From NCBI RefSeq assembly GCF_001509795.1, contig NZ_LLZN01000055.1, forward strand, positions 30,478 through 94,477: 64,000 nt of DNA. The letters run 5' to 3'. A model generated the notes under the pieces. That model saw only the letters and a program-made list of their open reading frames with translations. It was not told where the DNA came from and made no database searches. This document shows positions 18,024 to 27,442 of this stretch, one piece after another. The translations under genes and the position numbers were made by a program. This DNA comes from Streptomyces sp. NRRL WC-3605 (lineage in GTDB: Bacteria; Actinomycetota; Actinomycetes; Streptomycetales; Streptomycetaceae). Each line of letters starts with the position of its first letter. Positions within the stretch are counted from its first letter, which is position 1.

Positions 18024-19706
18024 ATGCCCGACGACACCAAGGACGTCATCTCCGGTGGTCATCTCGTAGCCAAGGCACTGAAGGCCGAGGGGGTCGACCG
18101 CATCTACACCCTCTGCGGCGGCCACATCATCGACATCTACGACGGCTGCGTCGACGAGGGCATCGAGGTCGTCGACGTCCGTCACGAGCAGGTCGCCGCC
18201 CACGCCGCCGACGGCTACGCCCGCATCACCGGAAAGCCCGGCTGCGCGGTCGTCACCGCCGGGCCCGGCACCACCGACGCCGTCACCGGCGTCGCCAACG
18301 CCTTCCGCGCCGAGTCACCGATGCTGCTCATCGGCGGCCAAGGCGCCCTCACCCAGCACAAGATGGGGTCCCTGCAGGACCTGCCGCACGTCGACATGAT
18401 GACGCCGATCACCAAGTTCGCGGCGGCCGTCCCCGATACGGCCCGTGCCGCGGACATGGTGTCGATGGCGTTCCGCGAGTGCTACCACGGCGCCCCCGGG
18501 CCCTCCTTCCTCGAGATTCCCCGCGACGTCCTCGACGCCAAGGTGCCCACGGCGAAGGCACGCGTGCCCCAGCCGGGCGCCTACCGGGCCTCCACCCGCT
18601 CCGCCGGCGACCCCGAGGCCGTCGAACGGCTCGCCGACCTGCTCGTCCACGCCGAGAAGCCGGCCATCCTGCTCGGCAGCCAGGTGTGGACGACCCGCGG
18701 TACCGAGGCCGCCGTCGAGCTGGTGCGCACTCTCAACATCCCCGCCTACATGAACGGCGCCGGCCGTGGCACCCTGCCGCCCGGAGACCCGCACCACTTC
18801 CAGCTGTCGCGCCGGTACGCCTTCTCCAACGCCGACGTCATCGTGATCGTCGGCACGCCCTTCGACTTCCGCATGGGGTACGGCAAGCGGCTGTCGCCGG
18901 ACGCGACGGTCGTGCAGATCGACCTCGACTACCGCACCGTCGGCAAGAACCGCGACATCGACCTCGGCATCGTCGGCGACGCCGGCCTGGTGCTGAAGTC
19001 GGTGACCGAGGCCGCTTCCGGGCGCGTCAACGGGGGCGCGTCGAAGCGCAAGGAGTGGCTGGACGAGCTGCGCGCGGCCGAGCAGACCGCGCTGGAGAAG
19101 CGACTGCCCAGCCTCCGGTCCGACGCCTCGCCCATCCACCCGTACCGGCTGGTCAGCGAGATCAACGACTTCCTCACCGAGGACTCCATCTACATCGGCG
19201 ACGGCGGCGACATCGTCACCTTCTCCGGCCAGGTCGTGCAGCCCAAGTCGCCCGGGCACTGGATGGACCCGGGTCCGCTCGGCACGCTCGGCGTCGGGGT
19301 GCCGTTCGTGCTCGCGGCCAAGCAGGCGCGGCCCGACAAGGAGGTCGTCGCGCTCTTCGGCGACGGCGCGTTCTCCCTGACCGGCTGGGACTTCGAGACG
19401 CTCGTCCGTTACGACCTCCCCTTCGTCGGCATCGTCGGCAACAACTCCTCGATGAACCAGATCCGTTACGGCCAGGCCCAGAAGTACGGCCTGGAGCGCG
19501 AGCGGGTGGGCAACACCCTCGGCGACGTCCACTACGACAAGTTCGCGCAGATGCTGGGCGGTTACGGCGAGGAGGTCCGCGACCCCGCCGACATCGGCCC
19601 CGCGCTGCGGCGCGCCCGTGAGTCCGGGAAGCCGTCGCTGATCAACGTCTGGGTCGATCCCGACGCGTACGCCCCCGGAACCATGAACCAGACCATGTAC
19701 AAGTGA
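18024..19706 (+). CDS. ThDP-dependent decarboxylase/lyase, probable oxalyl-CoA decarboxylase or 2-hydroxyacyl-CoA lyase
   Basis: This 560-residue enzyme has the three ThDP-enzyme domains. Catalytic Glu55 lies in [13 protein letters not shown], and the Mg-ThDP motif GDGAFS...GNN is at about 446-475. The neighbouring frc gene points to oxalyl-CoA decarboxylation (oxalyl-CoA to formyl-CoA plus CO2). However, the sequence around the ThDP site ([15 protein letters not shown]) looks more like acetolactate-synthase-type and actinobacterial 2-hydroxyacyl-CoA lyases than like the classical Oxalobacter enzyme. Both activities give formyl-CoA. The ATG at 18024 has GGGACAGGA upstream. It is the first gene of an operon with frc, the acyl-CoA synthetase and perhaps the OFA transporter. 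Confidence 0.75.
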   Translation: MPDDTKDVISGGHLVAKALKAEGVDRIYTLCGGHIIDIYDGCVDEGIEVVDVRHEQVAAHAADGYARITGKPGCAVVTAGPGTTDAVTGVANAFRAESPMLLIGGQGALTQHKMGSLQDLPHVDMMTPITKFAAAVPDTARAADMVSMAFRECYHGAPGPSFLEIPRDVLDAKVPTAKARVPQPGAYRASTRSAGDPEAVERLADLLVHAEKPAILLGSQVWTTRGTEAAVELVRTLNIPAYMNGAGRGTLPPGDPHHFQLSRRYAFSNADVIVIVGTPFDFRMGYGKRLSPDATVVQIDLDYRTVGKNRDIDLGIVGDAGLVLKSVTEAASGRVNGGASKRKEWLDELRAAEQTALEKRLPSLRSDASPIHPYRLVSEINDFLTEDSIYIGDGGDIVTFSGQVVQPKSPGHWMDPGPLGTLGVGVPFVLAAKQARPDKEVVALFGDGAFSLTGWDFETLVRYDLPFVGIVGNNSSMNQIRYGQAQKYGLERERVGNTLGDVHYDKFAQMLGGYGEEVRDPADIGPALRRARESGKPSLINVWVDPDAYAPGTMNQTMYK

Positions 19707-19716
19707 GGTGGCCCGT

Positions 19717-20967
19717 ATGACCGGCACGACGGGTACTCCGTCCAAGGCTCTCGAAGGCATCCGCGTCCTGGACATGACGCATGTGCAGTCCGGGCCGTCC
19801 GCGACCCAGTTGCTCGCCTGGCTCGGCGCGGACGTCGTCAAGCTGGAGGCGCCGACCGGTGACATCACGCGCAAGCAGCTGCGCGACCTCCCGGACGTCG
19901 ACTCCCTCTACTTCACGATGCTCAACTGCAACAAGCGGAGCATCACCCTCAACACCAAGACCGAACGCGGCAAGGAGATCCTGACCGAGCTGATCCGGCG
20001 CTCCGACGTCATGGTCGAGAACTTCGGGCCGGGCGCGGTCGACCGCATGGGCTTCACCTGGGACCGCATCCAGGAGATCAATCCTCGGATCGTCTATGCC
20101 TCCATCAAGGGGTTCGGCGACGGCCCGTACACCGGTTTCAAGGCGTACGAGGTCGTGGCGCAGGCCATGGGCGGGTCGATGTCGACCACCGGTTTCGAGG
20201 ACGGGCCGCCGCTGGCGACGGGGGCCCAGATCGGTGACTCGGGCACCGGGGTGCACGCCGTGGCAGGGATCCTCGCGGCGCTCTTCCAGCGCGAGACCAC
20301 CGGGCGCGGTCAGCGGGTCAATGTGGCGATGCAGCACGCCGTGCTCAACCTCTGCCGGGTGAAGCTGCGCGATCAGCAGCGCCTCGCCCATGGCCCGCTT
20401 CCCGAATATCCCAACGACGACTTCGGCGACGAGGTTCCCCGGTCGGGGAACGCGTCCGGCGGGGGCCAGCCCGGCTGGGCGGTCAAGTGCGCGCCGGGCG
20501 GTCCGAACGACTACGTGTACGTCATCGTGCAGCCGGTCGGCTGGCGACCGATCAGCGAGCTCATCGGCCGGCCGGAGCTGGCCGACGACCCCGAGTGGGC
20601 GACGCCGGAGGCCCGGCTGCCCAAGCTGAACAAGATGTTCCAGCTGATCGAGGAGTGGTCCTCGACGCTGCCCAAGTGGGAGGTGCTGGAGCGGCTGAAC
20701 GCGCACAACATCCCGTGCGGGCCGATCCTGTCCACAAAGGAGATCATCGAGGACTCCTCGCTGGTCGCGAACGAGATGGTGGTCACCGTCCCGCACCCCG
20801 AACGCGGCGAGTTCACCACCGTCGGCAGCCCGCTGAAGCTGTCCGACTCCCCCGTCGAGGTGACCAGTTCACCGCTGCTCGGCGAGCACAACGAAGAGGT
20901 GTACATCGGCGAGCTCGGACTCGGTGACGAGGAGCTGCGCCTGCTCAAGTCGAACGGGGTGATCTGA
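19717..20967 (+). CDS. frc: Formyl-CoA:oxalate CoA-transferase
   Basis: This 416-residue class III CoA-transferase is very close in pattern to the Oxalobacter Frc (428 residues). It has [32 protein letters not shown], the catalytic Asp174 in IGDSGTG, the Gly-rich loop SGGGQPGW (about 248-254) and IPCGPILS. It moves CoA from formyl-CoA to oxalate, giving oxalyl-CoA and formate. I chose the ATG at 19717, 10 bp after the decarboxylase stop, with GAGGTG upstream. Together with the preceding ThDP enzyme it forms the cyclic oxalate-to-formate core. This is the best-supported specific assignment in the cluster. Confidence 0.88.
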   Translation: MTGTTGTPSKALEGIRVLDMTHVQSGPSATQLLAWLGADVVKLEAPTGDITRKQLRDLPDVDSLYFTMLNCNKRSITLNTKTERGKEILTELIRRSDVMVENFGPGAVDRMGFTWDRIQEINPRIVYASIKGFGDGPYTGFKAYEVVAQAMGGSMSTTGFEDGPPLATGAQIGDSGTGVHAVAGILAALFQRETTGRGQRVNVAMQHAVLNLCRVKLRDQQRLAHGPLPEYPNDDFGDEVPRSGNASGGGQPGWAVKCAPGGPNDYVYVIVQPVGWRPISELIGRPELADDPEWATPEARLPKLNKMFQLIEEWSSTLPKWEVLERLNAHNIPCGPILSTKEIIEDSSLVANEMVVTVPHPERGEFTTVGSPLKLSDSPVEVTSSPLLGEHNEEVYIGELGLGDEELRLLKSNGVI

Positions 20968-20968
20968 C

Positions 20969-23116
20969 GTGATGGCCGAGGACCGTGTCATCAGGGTGCG
21001 GACGCTGCTCGACGCGGTGCGGGCCGAGGGCCGTACGGCGCTCACCGCGCCCGAGGGCAAGGTGATCGCGGACGCGTACGGGATCGCCGTACCGGGCGAG
21101 GAACTGGCGCGGGACGTCGACGAGGCCGTCGCGTACGCGGCGCGCTTCGGCGGGCCGGTGGTGATGAAGATCGTCTCCCCGGACATCCTCCACAAGACCG
21201 ACGCCGGCGGGGTGGTCGTCGGGGTCGAGGGGGCGGTGGACGTCCGGGCGGCGTTCCACCGCATCGTCGACAACGCGCGCGCGTACGACGCGAAGGCCCG
21301 CATCGAGGGCGTCCAGGTGCAGGAGCTGCTGCCGCAGGGGCAGGAGGTCATCGTCGGTGCGGTCACCGACCCGACGTTCGGGAAGGTGGTCGCGTTCGGG
21401 CTGGGCGGGGTCCTGGTGGAGGTCCTGAAGGACGTCACCTTCCGGCTCGCTCCGGTGACCGCCGACGAGGCGCTGTCCATGCTGGACTCGATCCGTGCCG
21501 CGGAGATCCTGCGCGGGGTGCGCGGCGGGGCGGCCGTGGACCGGTGGGCGGTCGCCGAGCAGATCCGCCGGGTCGGGCAACTGGTCGCCGACTTCCCGGA
21601 GATCGCCGAGGTGGACCTCAACCCGGTCATCGCCACCGCAGAGGCGGCGGTGGCGGCGGACATCCGGGTGATCCTCTCCTCCGAGGCGCGCAAGGAGCGC
21701 AGGCGGTACACGCGCGCGGAGATCCTCACCTCGATGCGCCGGCTGATGCAGCCGTCGTCGGTCGCCGTCATCGGCGCGTCCAACGAGCAGGGCAAGATCG
21801 GCAATTCGGTGATGCGCAACCTGGTCGACGGCGGCTTCGCCGGGGACATCCATCCGGTGAATCCCCGGGCCGATGACATTCTGGGCCGCAAGGCGTACAA
21901 GAGTGTCACGGACGTACCCGGTGAGGTGGATGTGGCGGTCTTCGCCATCCCAGCGAAGTTCGTGGCGTCGGCGCTGGAGGAGGTGGGGCGCAAGGGCATC
22001 CCGAACGCCGTGCTGATCCCCTCAGGGTTCGCGGAGACCGGTGAGCACGCGCTCCAGGAGGAGATCGTCGCGATCGCCGAGCGGCACGGCATCCGGCTGC
22101 TCGGGCCGAACATCTACGGCTACTACTCGACGTGGCAGGACCTGTGCGCCACGTTCTGCACGCCGTACGACGTCAAGGGCGGGGTGGCGCTGACCTCGCA
22201 GTCCGGCGGCATCGGCATGGCGATCCTGGGCTTCGCCCGGACCACGAAGACGGGTGTGTCGGCGATCGTCGGCCTCGGCAACAAGTCGGACCTGGACGAG
22301 GACGACCTGCTGACCTGGTTCGGCGAGGACCCGCACACCGAGTGCATCGCGATGCACCTGGAGGACCTGAAGGACGGGCGCGCGTTCGTCGAGGCCGCGC
22401 GGGCGACCGTGCCGAAGAAGCCCGTCGTGGTCCTCAAGGCGGGGCGGACGGCCGCCGGCGCGAAGGCCGCCGGGTCGCACACCGGGGCCCTCGCGGGCGA
22501 CGACGCCGTGTACGACGACATCCTCCGGCAGGCCGGTGTCATCCGGGCTCCCGGGCTCAACGAGATGCTGGAGTACGCGCGCGCGTTGCCGGTCCTGCCC
22601 ACCCCCCAGGGCGACAACATCGTGATCATCACGGGGGCGGGCGGCAGCGGGGTGCTGCTGTCGGACGCGGTGACGGACAACGGCCTGTCGCTGATGGAGA
22701 TCCCACCGGATCTGGACGAGGCGTTCCGCCGGTTCATCCCGCCCTTCGGGGCGGCGGGCAACCCGGTGGACATCACGGGCGGCGAGCCGCCGTCGACGTA
22801 CGAGGCGACGATCCGGCTCGGCCTGGAGGACCCCCGCGTCCACGCGCTGGTCCTCGGCTACTGGCACACCATCGTCACTCCCCCGATGGTCTTCGCGGAG
22901 CTCACCGCGCGCGTGGTCGCCGAGTTCCGCGAGCGGGGGATCGAGAAGCCCGTCGTCGCGTCGCTCGCGGGCGACGTGGAGGTCGAGGAGGCCTGCCAGT
23001 ACCTCTTCGAGCGGGGGGTCGTGGCGTACCCGTACACGACCGAGAAGCCGGTGGCCGTACTGGGCGCCAAGTACCGCTGGGCGCGGGCGGCGGGACTCCT
23101 GGGGGGCGGCTCATGA
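20969..23116 (+). CDS. NDP-forming acyl-CoA synthetase (ACD superfamily, ATP-grasp then CoA-binding order)
   Basis: This 715-residue fusion has an N-terminal ATP-grasp beta-type domain (about 10-230: VVMKIVSPDILHKTDAGGV) followed by the CoA-binding and ligase alpha-type domains (SSVAVIGASNEQGKIGNSV near 265, LTSQSGGIGMAI, and the phosphohistidine segment AGSHTGALAGDD). These enzymes interconvert an acyl-CoA plus ADP and Pi with acid, CoA and ATP, so they can either activate an acid or conserve thioester energy. Here the substrate is probably oxalate, formate or a hydroxy acid, inferred from frc and the ThDP enzyme. It starts 1 bp after the frc stop, so it is translationally coupled. Confidence 0.8.
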   Translation: MMAEDRVIRVRTLLDAVRAEGRTALTAPEGKVIADAYGIAVPGEELARDVDEAVAYAARFGGPVVMKIVSPDILHKTDAGGVVVGVEGAVDVRAAFHRIVDNARAYDAKARIEGVQVQELLPQGQEVIVGAVTDPTFGKVVAFGLGGVLVEVLKDVTFRLAPVTADEALSMLDSIRAAEILRGVRGGAAVDRWAVAEQIRRVGQLVADFPEIAEVDLNPVIATAEAAVAADIRVILSSEARKERRRYTRAEILTSMRRLMQPSSVAVIGASNEQGKIGNSVMRNLVDGGFAGDIHPVNPRADDILGRKAYKSVTDVPGEVDVAVFAIPAKFVASALEEVGRKGIPNAVLIPSGFAETGEHALQEEIVAIAERHGIRLLGPNIYGYYSTWQDLCATFCTPYDVKGGVALTSQSGGIGMAILGFARTTKTGVSAIVGLGNKSDLDEDDLLTWFGEDPHTECIAMHLEDLKDGRAFVEAARATVPKKPVVVLKAGRTAAGAKAAGSHTGALAGDDAVYDDILRQAGVIRAPGLNEMLEYARALPVLPTPQGDNIVIITGAGGSGVLLSDAVTDNGLSLMEIPPDLDEAFRRFIPPFGAAGNPVDITGGEPPSTYEATIRLGLEDPRVHALVLGYWHTIVTPPMVFAELTARVVAEFRERGIEKPVVASLAGDVEVEEACQYLFERGVVAYPYTTEKPVAVLGAKYRWARAAGLLGGGS

Positions 23117-23129
23117 GGTGACACGGCGG

Positions 23130-23162
23130 GGGGCCGGCCGACGGTGCGCGTCGGCCGGCCCC
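23130..23162 (+). terminator. Strong hairpin between acyl-CoA synthetase and OFA transporter genes
   Basis: A perfect 13-bp stem (GGGGCCGGCCGAC and complement) with a 7-nt loop lies 14 bp after the synthetase stop. It may end the oxc-frc operon or reduce expression of the downstream transporter relative to the enzymes. Confidence 0.7.
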
Positions 23163-23237
23163 GGGACCCGCGCGCGCACGAAAGGCATTGGACAGGGGGC
23201 GCTGGCCAGAGCTTTCGACGCAAGGGGTGCAAACAAC

Positions 23238-24617
23238 GTGACTACTACCGACGTTACACGGGTCGCCACCTACCGGGAGGTGACCGACAGGAACGGACGC
23301 GTCTACCGTGTCGGCGAGACCGACGTCGACATCATGGGTCGCAAACGCAAGTGGATGGTGATCCTGCCCTGGGTGGGCATGATGGGCATCTCGTCCGCCG
23401 AGTACGCCTTCGCGTCCGCGGAGGACACGCTGCACGAGGCCCACCAGTGGTCCAGCAACAGCATCTACTGGATGATGACCGCCTGGGTGTTCTGCCAGGC
23501 GGCGGTGGCCTTCCCGGCGGGGCGGCTGCGGGAGAACGGCAAGCTGCCCGCGCGGTGGGCGATGATGCTGGGTGCGGCCGGCACGCTGCTCGGCTATCTT
23601 TCGCTGGCCTTCGCGCCGCATGTCGCCCTGGCCTTCCTCGGCTTCGGTGTCTTCAGCGGTATGGGCGCCGGCATGGTGTACGCGACCTGCGTCAACATGG
23701 TCGGCAAGTGGTATCCGGAGCGCAGGGGCGGCAAGACCGGCTTCGTCAACGGCGGTTTCGCCTACGGCTCGGTGCCGTTCGTCTTCATCTTCCACGGCTA
23801 CATGGACGGCTCCAACTTCCGTTGGGTGCTGGTCTGCTCCGGCCTCTTCCTCGCCGCGATGGTGGCCGTCGCCGGGTTCTTCTTCCGGGACCCGCCGAAG
23901 AACTGGTGGCCGTCCTCCATCGACCCGCTGAACCCGCCGGACGACCCCCGCGCGCGGCGCTCGCTGGAGAAGAACCCGCCGGCCGTCAAGCAGTACTCCC
24001 CCATGGAAGCGTGGCGGACGGGCCGGGTGGCGCTGATGTGGTTCTGTCTGGCCTGCACCTCCGGCGTGAACATCTTCGGCATCGCGTTCCAGGTCGACAT
24101 CGGCGAGGAGGCGGGCTTCGCGGCCGGCATCGTGGCGACCGCGATGTCGCTGAAGGCCATCGTCAACGGCACCGGCCGCGGCGTGATCGGCTGGCTCTCC
24201 GACCTCTACGGCCGCAAGCAGTGCCTGCTGTACGTGTGCGCGATCCTGGGGCTCGCGCAGTTCGGCATCATCTGGTCGGCCGAGATCAAGAACCTGCCGC
24301 TGTTCCTGATCTTCTCGGCGATCTCCGGCTTCGGCGGCGGGGCGATCTTCCCGATGTTCGCGGCGCTGACGGCTGACTACTTCGGTGAGAACAACAACGC
24401 CACCAACTACGGGATGGTCTACAGCTCCAAGCTCGTCTCCGGCCTGGGCGCGGGCATGGGCTCCCTGGTCGTCGCGGCGTGGGGCTACAACGGCGCCTTC
24501 AGCCTGGCGGGCGGCATCTCGCTCTTCGCCGGTGTCGTCGCGCTGTTCCTGCACCCGCCGGGACGGACGAAGAGCAAGCAGGTGACGCCGAACCCCCGCC
24601 CGCTCGGCGAGGGGTGA
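23238..24617 (+). CDS. OFA-family MFS transporter (oxalate/formate antiporter type), copy 1
   Basis: This 459-residue protein has 12 predicted spans with the OFA layout: an N-terminal cytoplasmic tail, then SSNSIYWMMTAWVFCQAAVAFPAGRL, MVYATCVNMVGKWYPERRGGKTG (the conserved span-5 region) and FGGGAIFPMFAALTADYFGENNNATNYG. The family includes the oxalate:formate antiporter OxlT and monocarboxylate carriers. I used the GTG at 23238, preceded by AAGGGG; the longer open frame upstream crosses the hairpin and is not convincing. It sits last in the oxalate/formyl-CoA cluster, which fits oxalate uptake with formate export. No small-subunit ORF follows, unlike copy 2. Confidence 0.82.
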   Translation: MTTTDVTRVATYREVTDRNGRVYRVGETDVDIMGRKRKWMVILPWVGMMGISSAEYAFASAEDTLHEAHQWSSNSIYWMMTAWVFCQAAVAFPAGRLRENGKLPARWAMMLGAAGTLLGYLSLAFAPHVALAFLGFGVFSGMGAGMVYATCVNMVGKWYPERRGGKTGFVNGGFAYGSVPFVFIFHGYMDGSNFRWVLVCSGLFLAAMVAVAGFFFRDPPKNWWPSSIDPLNPPDDPRARRSLEKNPPAVKQYSPMEAWRTGRVALMWFCLACTSGVNIFGIAFQVDIGEEAGFAAGIVATAMSLKAIVNGTGRGVIGWLSDLYGRKQCLLYVCAILGLAQFGIIWSAEIKNLPLFLIFSAISGFGGGAIFPMFAALTADYFGENNNATNYGMVYSSKLVSGLGAGMGSLVVAAWGYNGAFSLAGGISLFAGVVALFLHPPGRTKSKQVTPNPRPLGEG

Positions 24618-24637
24618 CGATCGACGCCACCGGCGCG

Positions 24638-24688
24638 CACGGACCGGGCGGCCCCTCCCATGGTGCGGGAGGGCCCGCCCGGTCCGTG
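24638..24688. terminator. Bidirectional hairpin between convergent OFA transporter and TIM-barrel genes
   Basis: A 22-bp stem with a single mismatch (left arm begins CACGGACCGGGCGG) and a 7-nt loop lies between convergent stop codons. Confidence 0.85.
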
Positions 24689-24696
24689 TGCCGGGG

Positions 24697-25896
24697 TCAG
24701 CAGCGCCGCTTGCGCAGGGCCGCCATGTTGTCGTAGCTGATCTTGGCCTCGCGCAGCGACTGCGCGGGGTCGGTGGCGCTCGGGGAGTTGTCGTCCTCCA
24801 CCATCGGGTTGCGGTAGTTGCTCAGCCCGACCCGGGAGAAGAACGTCGTGTAGTCGATGTCGCCGGTGCCGAACGGCACCATGTCCCAGCCCATGCCGTT
24901 GGTGGTGCTGACGACACCGTCCTTGGCGTGGAACAGCGGGTAGCGCTTGTTGTACCGGGCGACCAGGGCCGCCGGGTCGAAGACGTTCTCGCGGGTGGAG
25001 CCGTCGTGGGCGGTGTAGGTGTGGAACTTGTACTGGGCGACGTGCGCCCAGAAGATGTCCATCTCCAGCCAGACCACCTTCGGGTCGGTGATCTTGAGGA
25101 AGTACTCCAGCTTCCGGATGCCGGAGCTGCGGGTCGGGCGGCCCTGGTCGTCCAGCGGGCCGCCGTCGAGCAGGAAGCCGTAGGCGCTGTCGTGGTTGTG
25201 GGTGTACAGCTTGATGCCGGCCCGGCGGGCTATCTCGCCGAGGGCGTTCCACTTGTCAGCGGCCACGTCCCAGTCGGCGCGGTAGGAGCTGCCGGTGGGG
25301 TCGCCGCCGGTGCCCATGTGGTCCATGCCGAGGATGTTGGCGATCTCCAGGTGCTTCTTGAAGGTGTCCGTGTCGGCCGTCGTCAGCGGCCAGGACGACG
25401 GGATGAAGCCGTGGTTGCCCTGGGCGCGCAGCCCGTACTCGTCGAGCCAGCGGCGCAGCAGCCGGGCGCCTTCGACCGACTCCAGGCTGGCGCCGCCGGG
25501 GGCGTTGGCATGCTGGTTGTATCCGGCGAACTCGACCTGCCGGTAGCCGTGCCGGGCGAGTTGCTTGAACACCTCGCGGAAGCCGGACGGCAGGTCACTC
25601 ACGAGCGGGTCGCGGGCCGTGGCGTCCCGGACGGTGTAGAGGATGATGCCGCGCTTGTGGGGCGGCACGAGCACCTGCCCACGGCCGTGGTCGTGTCCAT
25701 GGCCGTGGTCTCTGCCCCGGTCCTGGGCCAGGGCGGGTGCGGCGCCGAACACGGGGGCGGCGACCGCTCCGGCGGCCACGGCGGTGCAGGTGCTGAGGAA
25801 GCGGCGGCGGCCCACGCCGAGGCTGCGGCGCAGCGCCTCGTCGGGGGTGTTCGTGAGCGGGACGGCTGGGGTGCGGGGGTCGTTGTACGGGGTCAC
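24697..25896 (-). CDS. Tat-exported TIM-barrel protein (sugar phosphate isomerase/epimerase fold)
   Basis: I start at the GTG at 25896 (399 residues; GAAGGCAGGG upstream). A Tat leader (GRRRFLST near 29-36, Ala-rich core, cleavage after PALAQ) is followed by a His-rich linker of alternating D/H/G residues (about 59-74) and an AP_endonuc_2/xylose-isomerase-like barrel with likely metal ligands in VWLEMDIFW and LFHAKDG. Most relatives are cytoplasmic sugar isomerases or epimerases, so export is notable; the His-rich linker may bind metal. It lies 115 bp downstream of the eboF-like gene and may belong to that operon. The substrate is unknown. Confidence 0.75.
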   Translation of the reverse strand: MTPYNDPRTPAVPLTNTPDEALRRSLGVGRRRFLSTCTAVAAGAVAAPVFGAAPALAQDRGRDHGHGHDHGRGQVLVPPHKRGIILYTVRDATARDPLVSDLPSGFREVFKQLARHGYRQVEFAGYNQHANAPGGASLESVEGARLLRRWLDEYGLRAQGNHGFIPSSWPLTTADTDTFKKHLEIANILGMDHMGTGGDPTGSSYRADWDVAADKWNALGEIARRAGIKLYTHNHDSAYGFLLDGGPLDDQGRPTRSSGIRKLEYFLKITDPKVVWLEMDIFWAHVAQYKFHTYTAHDGSTRENVFDPAALVARYNKRYPLFHAKDGVVSTTNGMGWDMVPFGTGDIDYTTFFSRVGLSNYRNPMVEDDNSPSATDPAQSLREAKISYDNMAALRKRRC

Positions 25897-26011
25897 GGGT
25901 GCCCTGCCTTCTCGGTCGTGGCCGGTGCCGGTGGCGCCGGGACCGGCCGTTGTCAGTGCCGTGTGTTTCACTCTCGGTAGTCGGATTTCGGCGGCCGTGC
26001 GTGGTGCGGGG

Positions 26012-27442
26012 TCAGCCGAGTCCGGCGAGCCGGAGCAGGAGTTGCTTGACGTCGGTGGCCGCGACGCGGTCACCGACAGCGCGGGGGGTGGAGCAGATGA
26101 GGAGCGGACCGTCGTCGTCGCTCGCGGGGAGGCGGCCGTGGCTGCCGCGAATAGGTGAGGGATCCAGGGGCACGACCGCCATGCGGTAGCGCATGCCGAG
26201 CTTCTTGCGGGCGAGCGCGGTCGCGGCCTTGACCTTGACGTAGGGGTCGTGGGGGTCCATGAAGAGTTCGACCGGGTCGTAGCCGGGTTTGCGGTGGATC
26301 TCGACGAGCTGCGCGAAGTCGGGCGCGCGGTCGTCGTCGAGCCAGTAGTAGTACGTGAACCAGGCGTCGGGCTCCGCGACGGCGACGAGTTCGCCCGAGC
26401 GCGGGTGGTCGAGGTGATGGGCCTTCTTGCCCTCGTCGTCGAGGAGCTGGTCGATGCCGGGCAGGTCCTGGAGGGCTTCCCTGGCCGCCTCGAGGTCCTC
26501 GGGCCGGCGGACGTAGACGTGCGCGATCTGGTGGTCGGCGACGGCGAAGGCCCGGGACGTCATCGGGTCGAGGTACTCCATGCCGTCCTGGGTGTGCACC
26601 TCGAGGAGCCCGGCGCGGCGCAGGGCCCGGTTGATGTCGACGGGCCGGTCGGCGCGGGTGATGCCGTACTCGGAGAGCGCGACGACGGTACGGCCCTGGT
26701 TCCGGGCGTCGTCGAGGAGCGGGGCGAGGGCCGCGTCCAGGTCGGCGGCGGCTTTCAGGGAGCGCGGGTCGTCGGGGCCGAAGCGCTGCAGGTCGTAGTC
26801 GAGGTGAGGGAGGTAGCACAGGGTGAGGTCGGTGTCGCGGGTGCGCATGACGTGCCGGGTGGCGTCGATGATCCAGCGGCTGGACACGAGGTCGGCGCCG
26901 GGGCCCCAGAAGTGGAACAGCGGGAAGGTGCCCAGTTCGTCGGTGAGTTCGTCGTGCAGGGCGGGGGGCCGGGTGTAGCAGTCGGGTTCCTTGCGGCCGT
27001 CGGCGTAGTAGACGGGACGGGGGGTGACGGTGATGTCGGTGTCGGCGCCCATGGCGTACCACCAGCAGATGTTGGCGACGGTGTAGCCGGGGTGGGCGCG
27101 GCGGGCGGCGTCCCACAGCTTGTCGCCGGCGACCAGTCCGTTGTGCTGGCGCCACAGCAGGACGTCGCCGAGCTCGCGGAAGTACCAGCCGTTGCCGACG
27201 ATGCCGTGCTCGGACGGGTGGGTGCCGGTGAGGAAGGTGGACTGGGCGGCGCAGGTGACGGCGGGCAGGACGGTGCCGAGCGGCGCCTGGGAGCCGGACT
27301 GGGCGAGCCTCTTCAGGTGGGGCATGTGGTGCAGGAGGCGGGGGGTGAGGCCGACGACGTCGAGGACGAGGAGCGGTGTGGGGCGGCCGGTGACGCCGGA
27401 GGAATCGCCGGGCCGGGTGGCCGGGTCGGGTCGCTCGGTCAT
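26012..27442 (-). CDS. eboF: EboF-like alkaline phosphatase / nucleotide pyrophosphatase
   Basis: This 476-residue member of the type I phosphodiesterase/nucleotide pyrophosphatase group has the metal/nucleophile segment TVLPAVTCAAQSTFLTGTHPSEHGIVGNGWYF (nucleophile Thr/Ser near TCAAQST), HLDYDLQRFGPD and a later ADHQIAHVY. It cleaves phosphoester or phosphodiester bonds. The context, overlapping by 4 bp (ATGA) with an EboE homologue, matches eboF of the ebo operon found in cyanobacteria, actinobacteria and some algae plastids. AAGGAG lies 5 bp before the ATG. The substrate in the Ebo pathway is unknown. Confidence 0.78.
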   Translation of the reverse strand: MTERPDPATRPGDSSGVTGRPTPLLVLDVVGLTPRLLHHMPHLKRLAQSGSQAPLGTVLPAVTCAAQSTFLTGTHPSEHGIVGNGWYFRELGDVLLWRQHNGLVAGDKLWDAARRAHPGYTVANICWWYAMGADTDITVTPRPVYYADGRKEPDCYTRPPALHDELTDELGTFPLFHFWGPGADLVSSRWIIDATRHVMRTRDTDLTLCYLPHLDYDLQRFGPDDPRSLKAAADLDAALAPLLDDARNQGRTVVALSEYGITRADRPVDINRALRRAGLLEVHTQDGMEYLDPMTSRAFAVADHQIAHVYVRRPEDLEAAREALQDLPGIDQLLDDEGKKAHHLDHPRSGELVAVAEPDAWFTYYYWLDDDRAPDFAQLVEIHRKPGYDPVELFMDPHDPYVKVKAATALARKKLGMRYRMAVVPLDPSPIRGSHGRLPASDDDGPLLICSTPRAVGDRVAATDVKQLLLRLAGLG

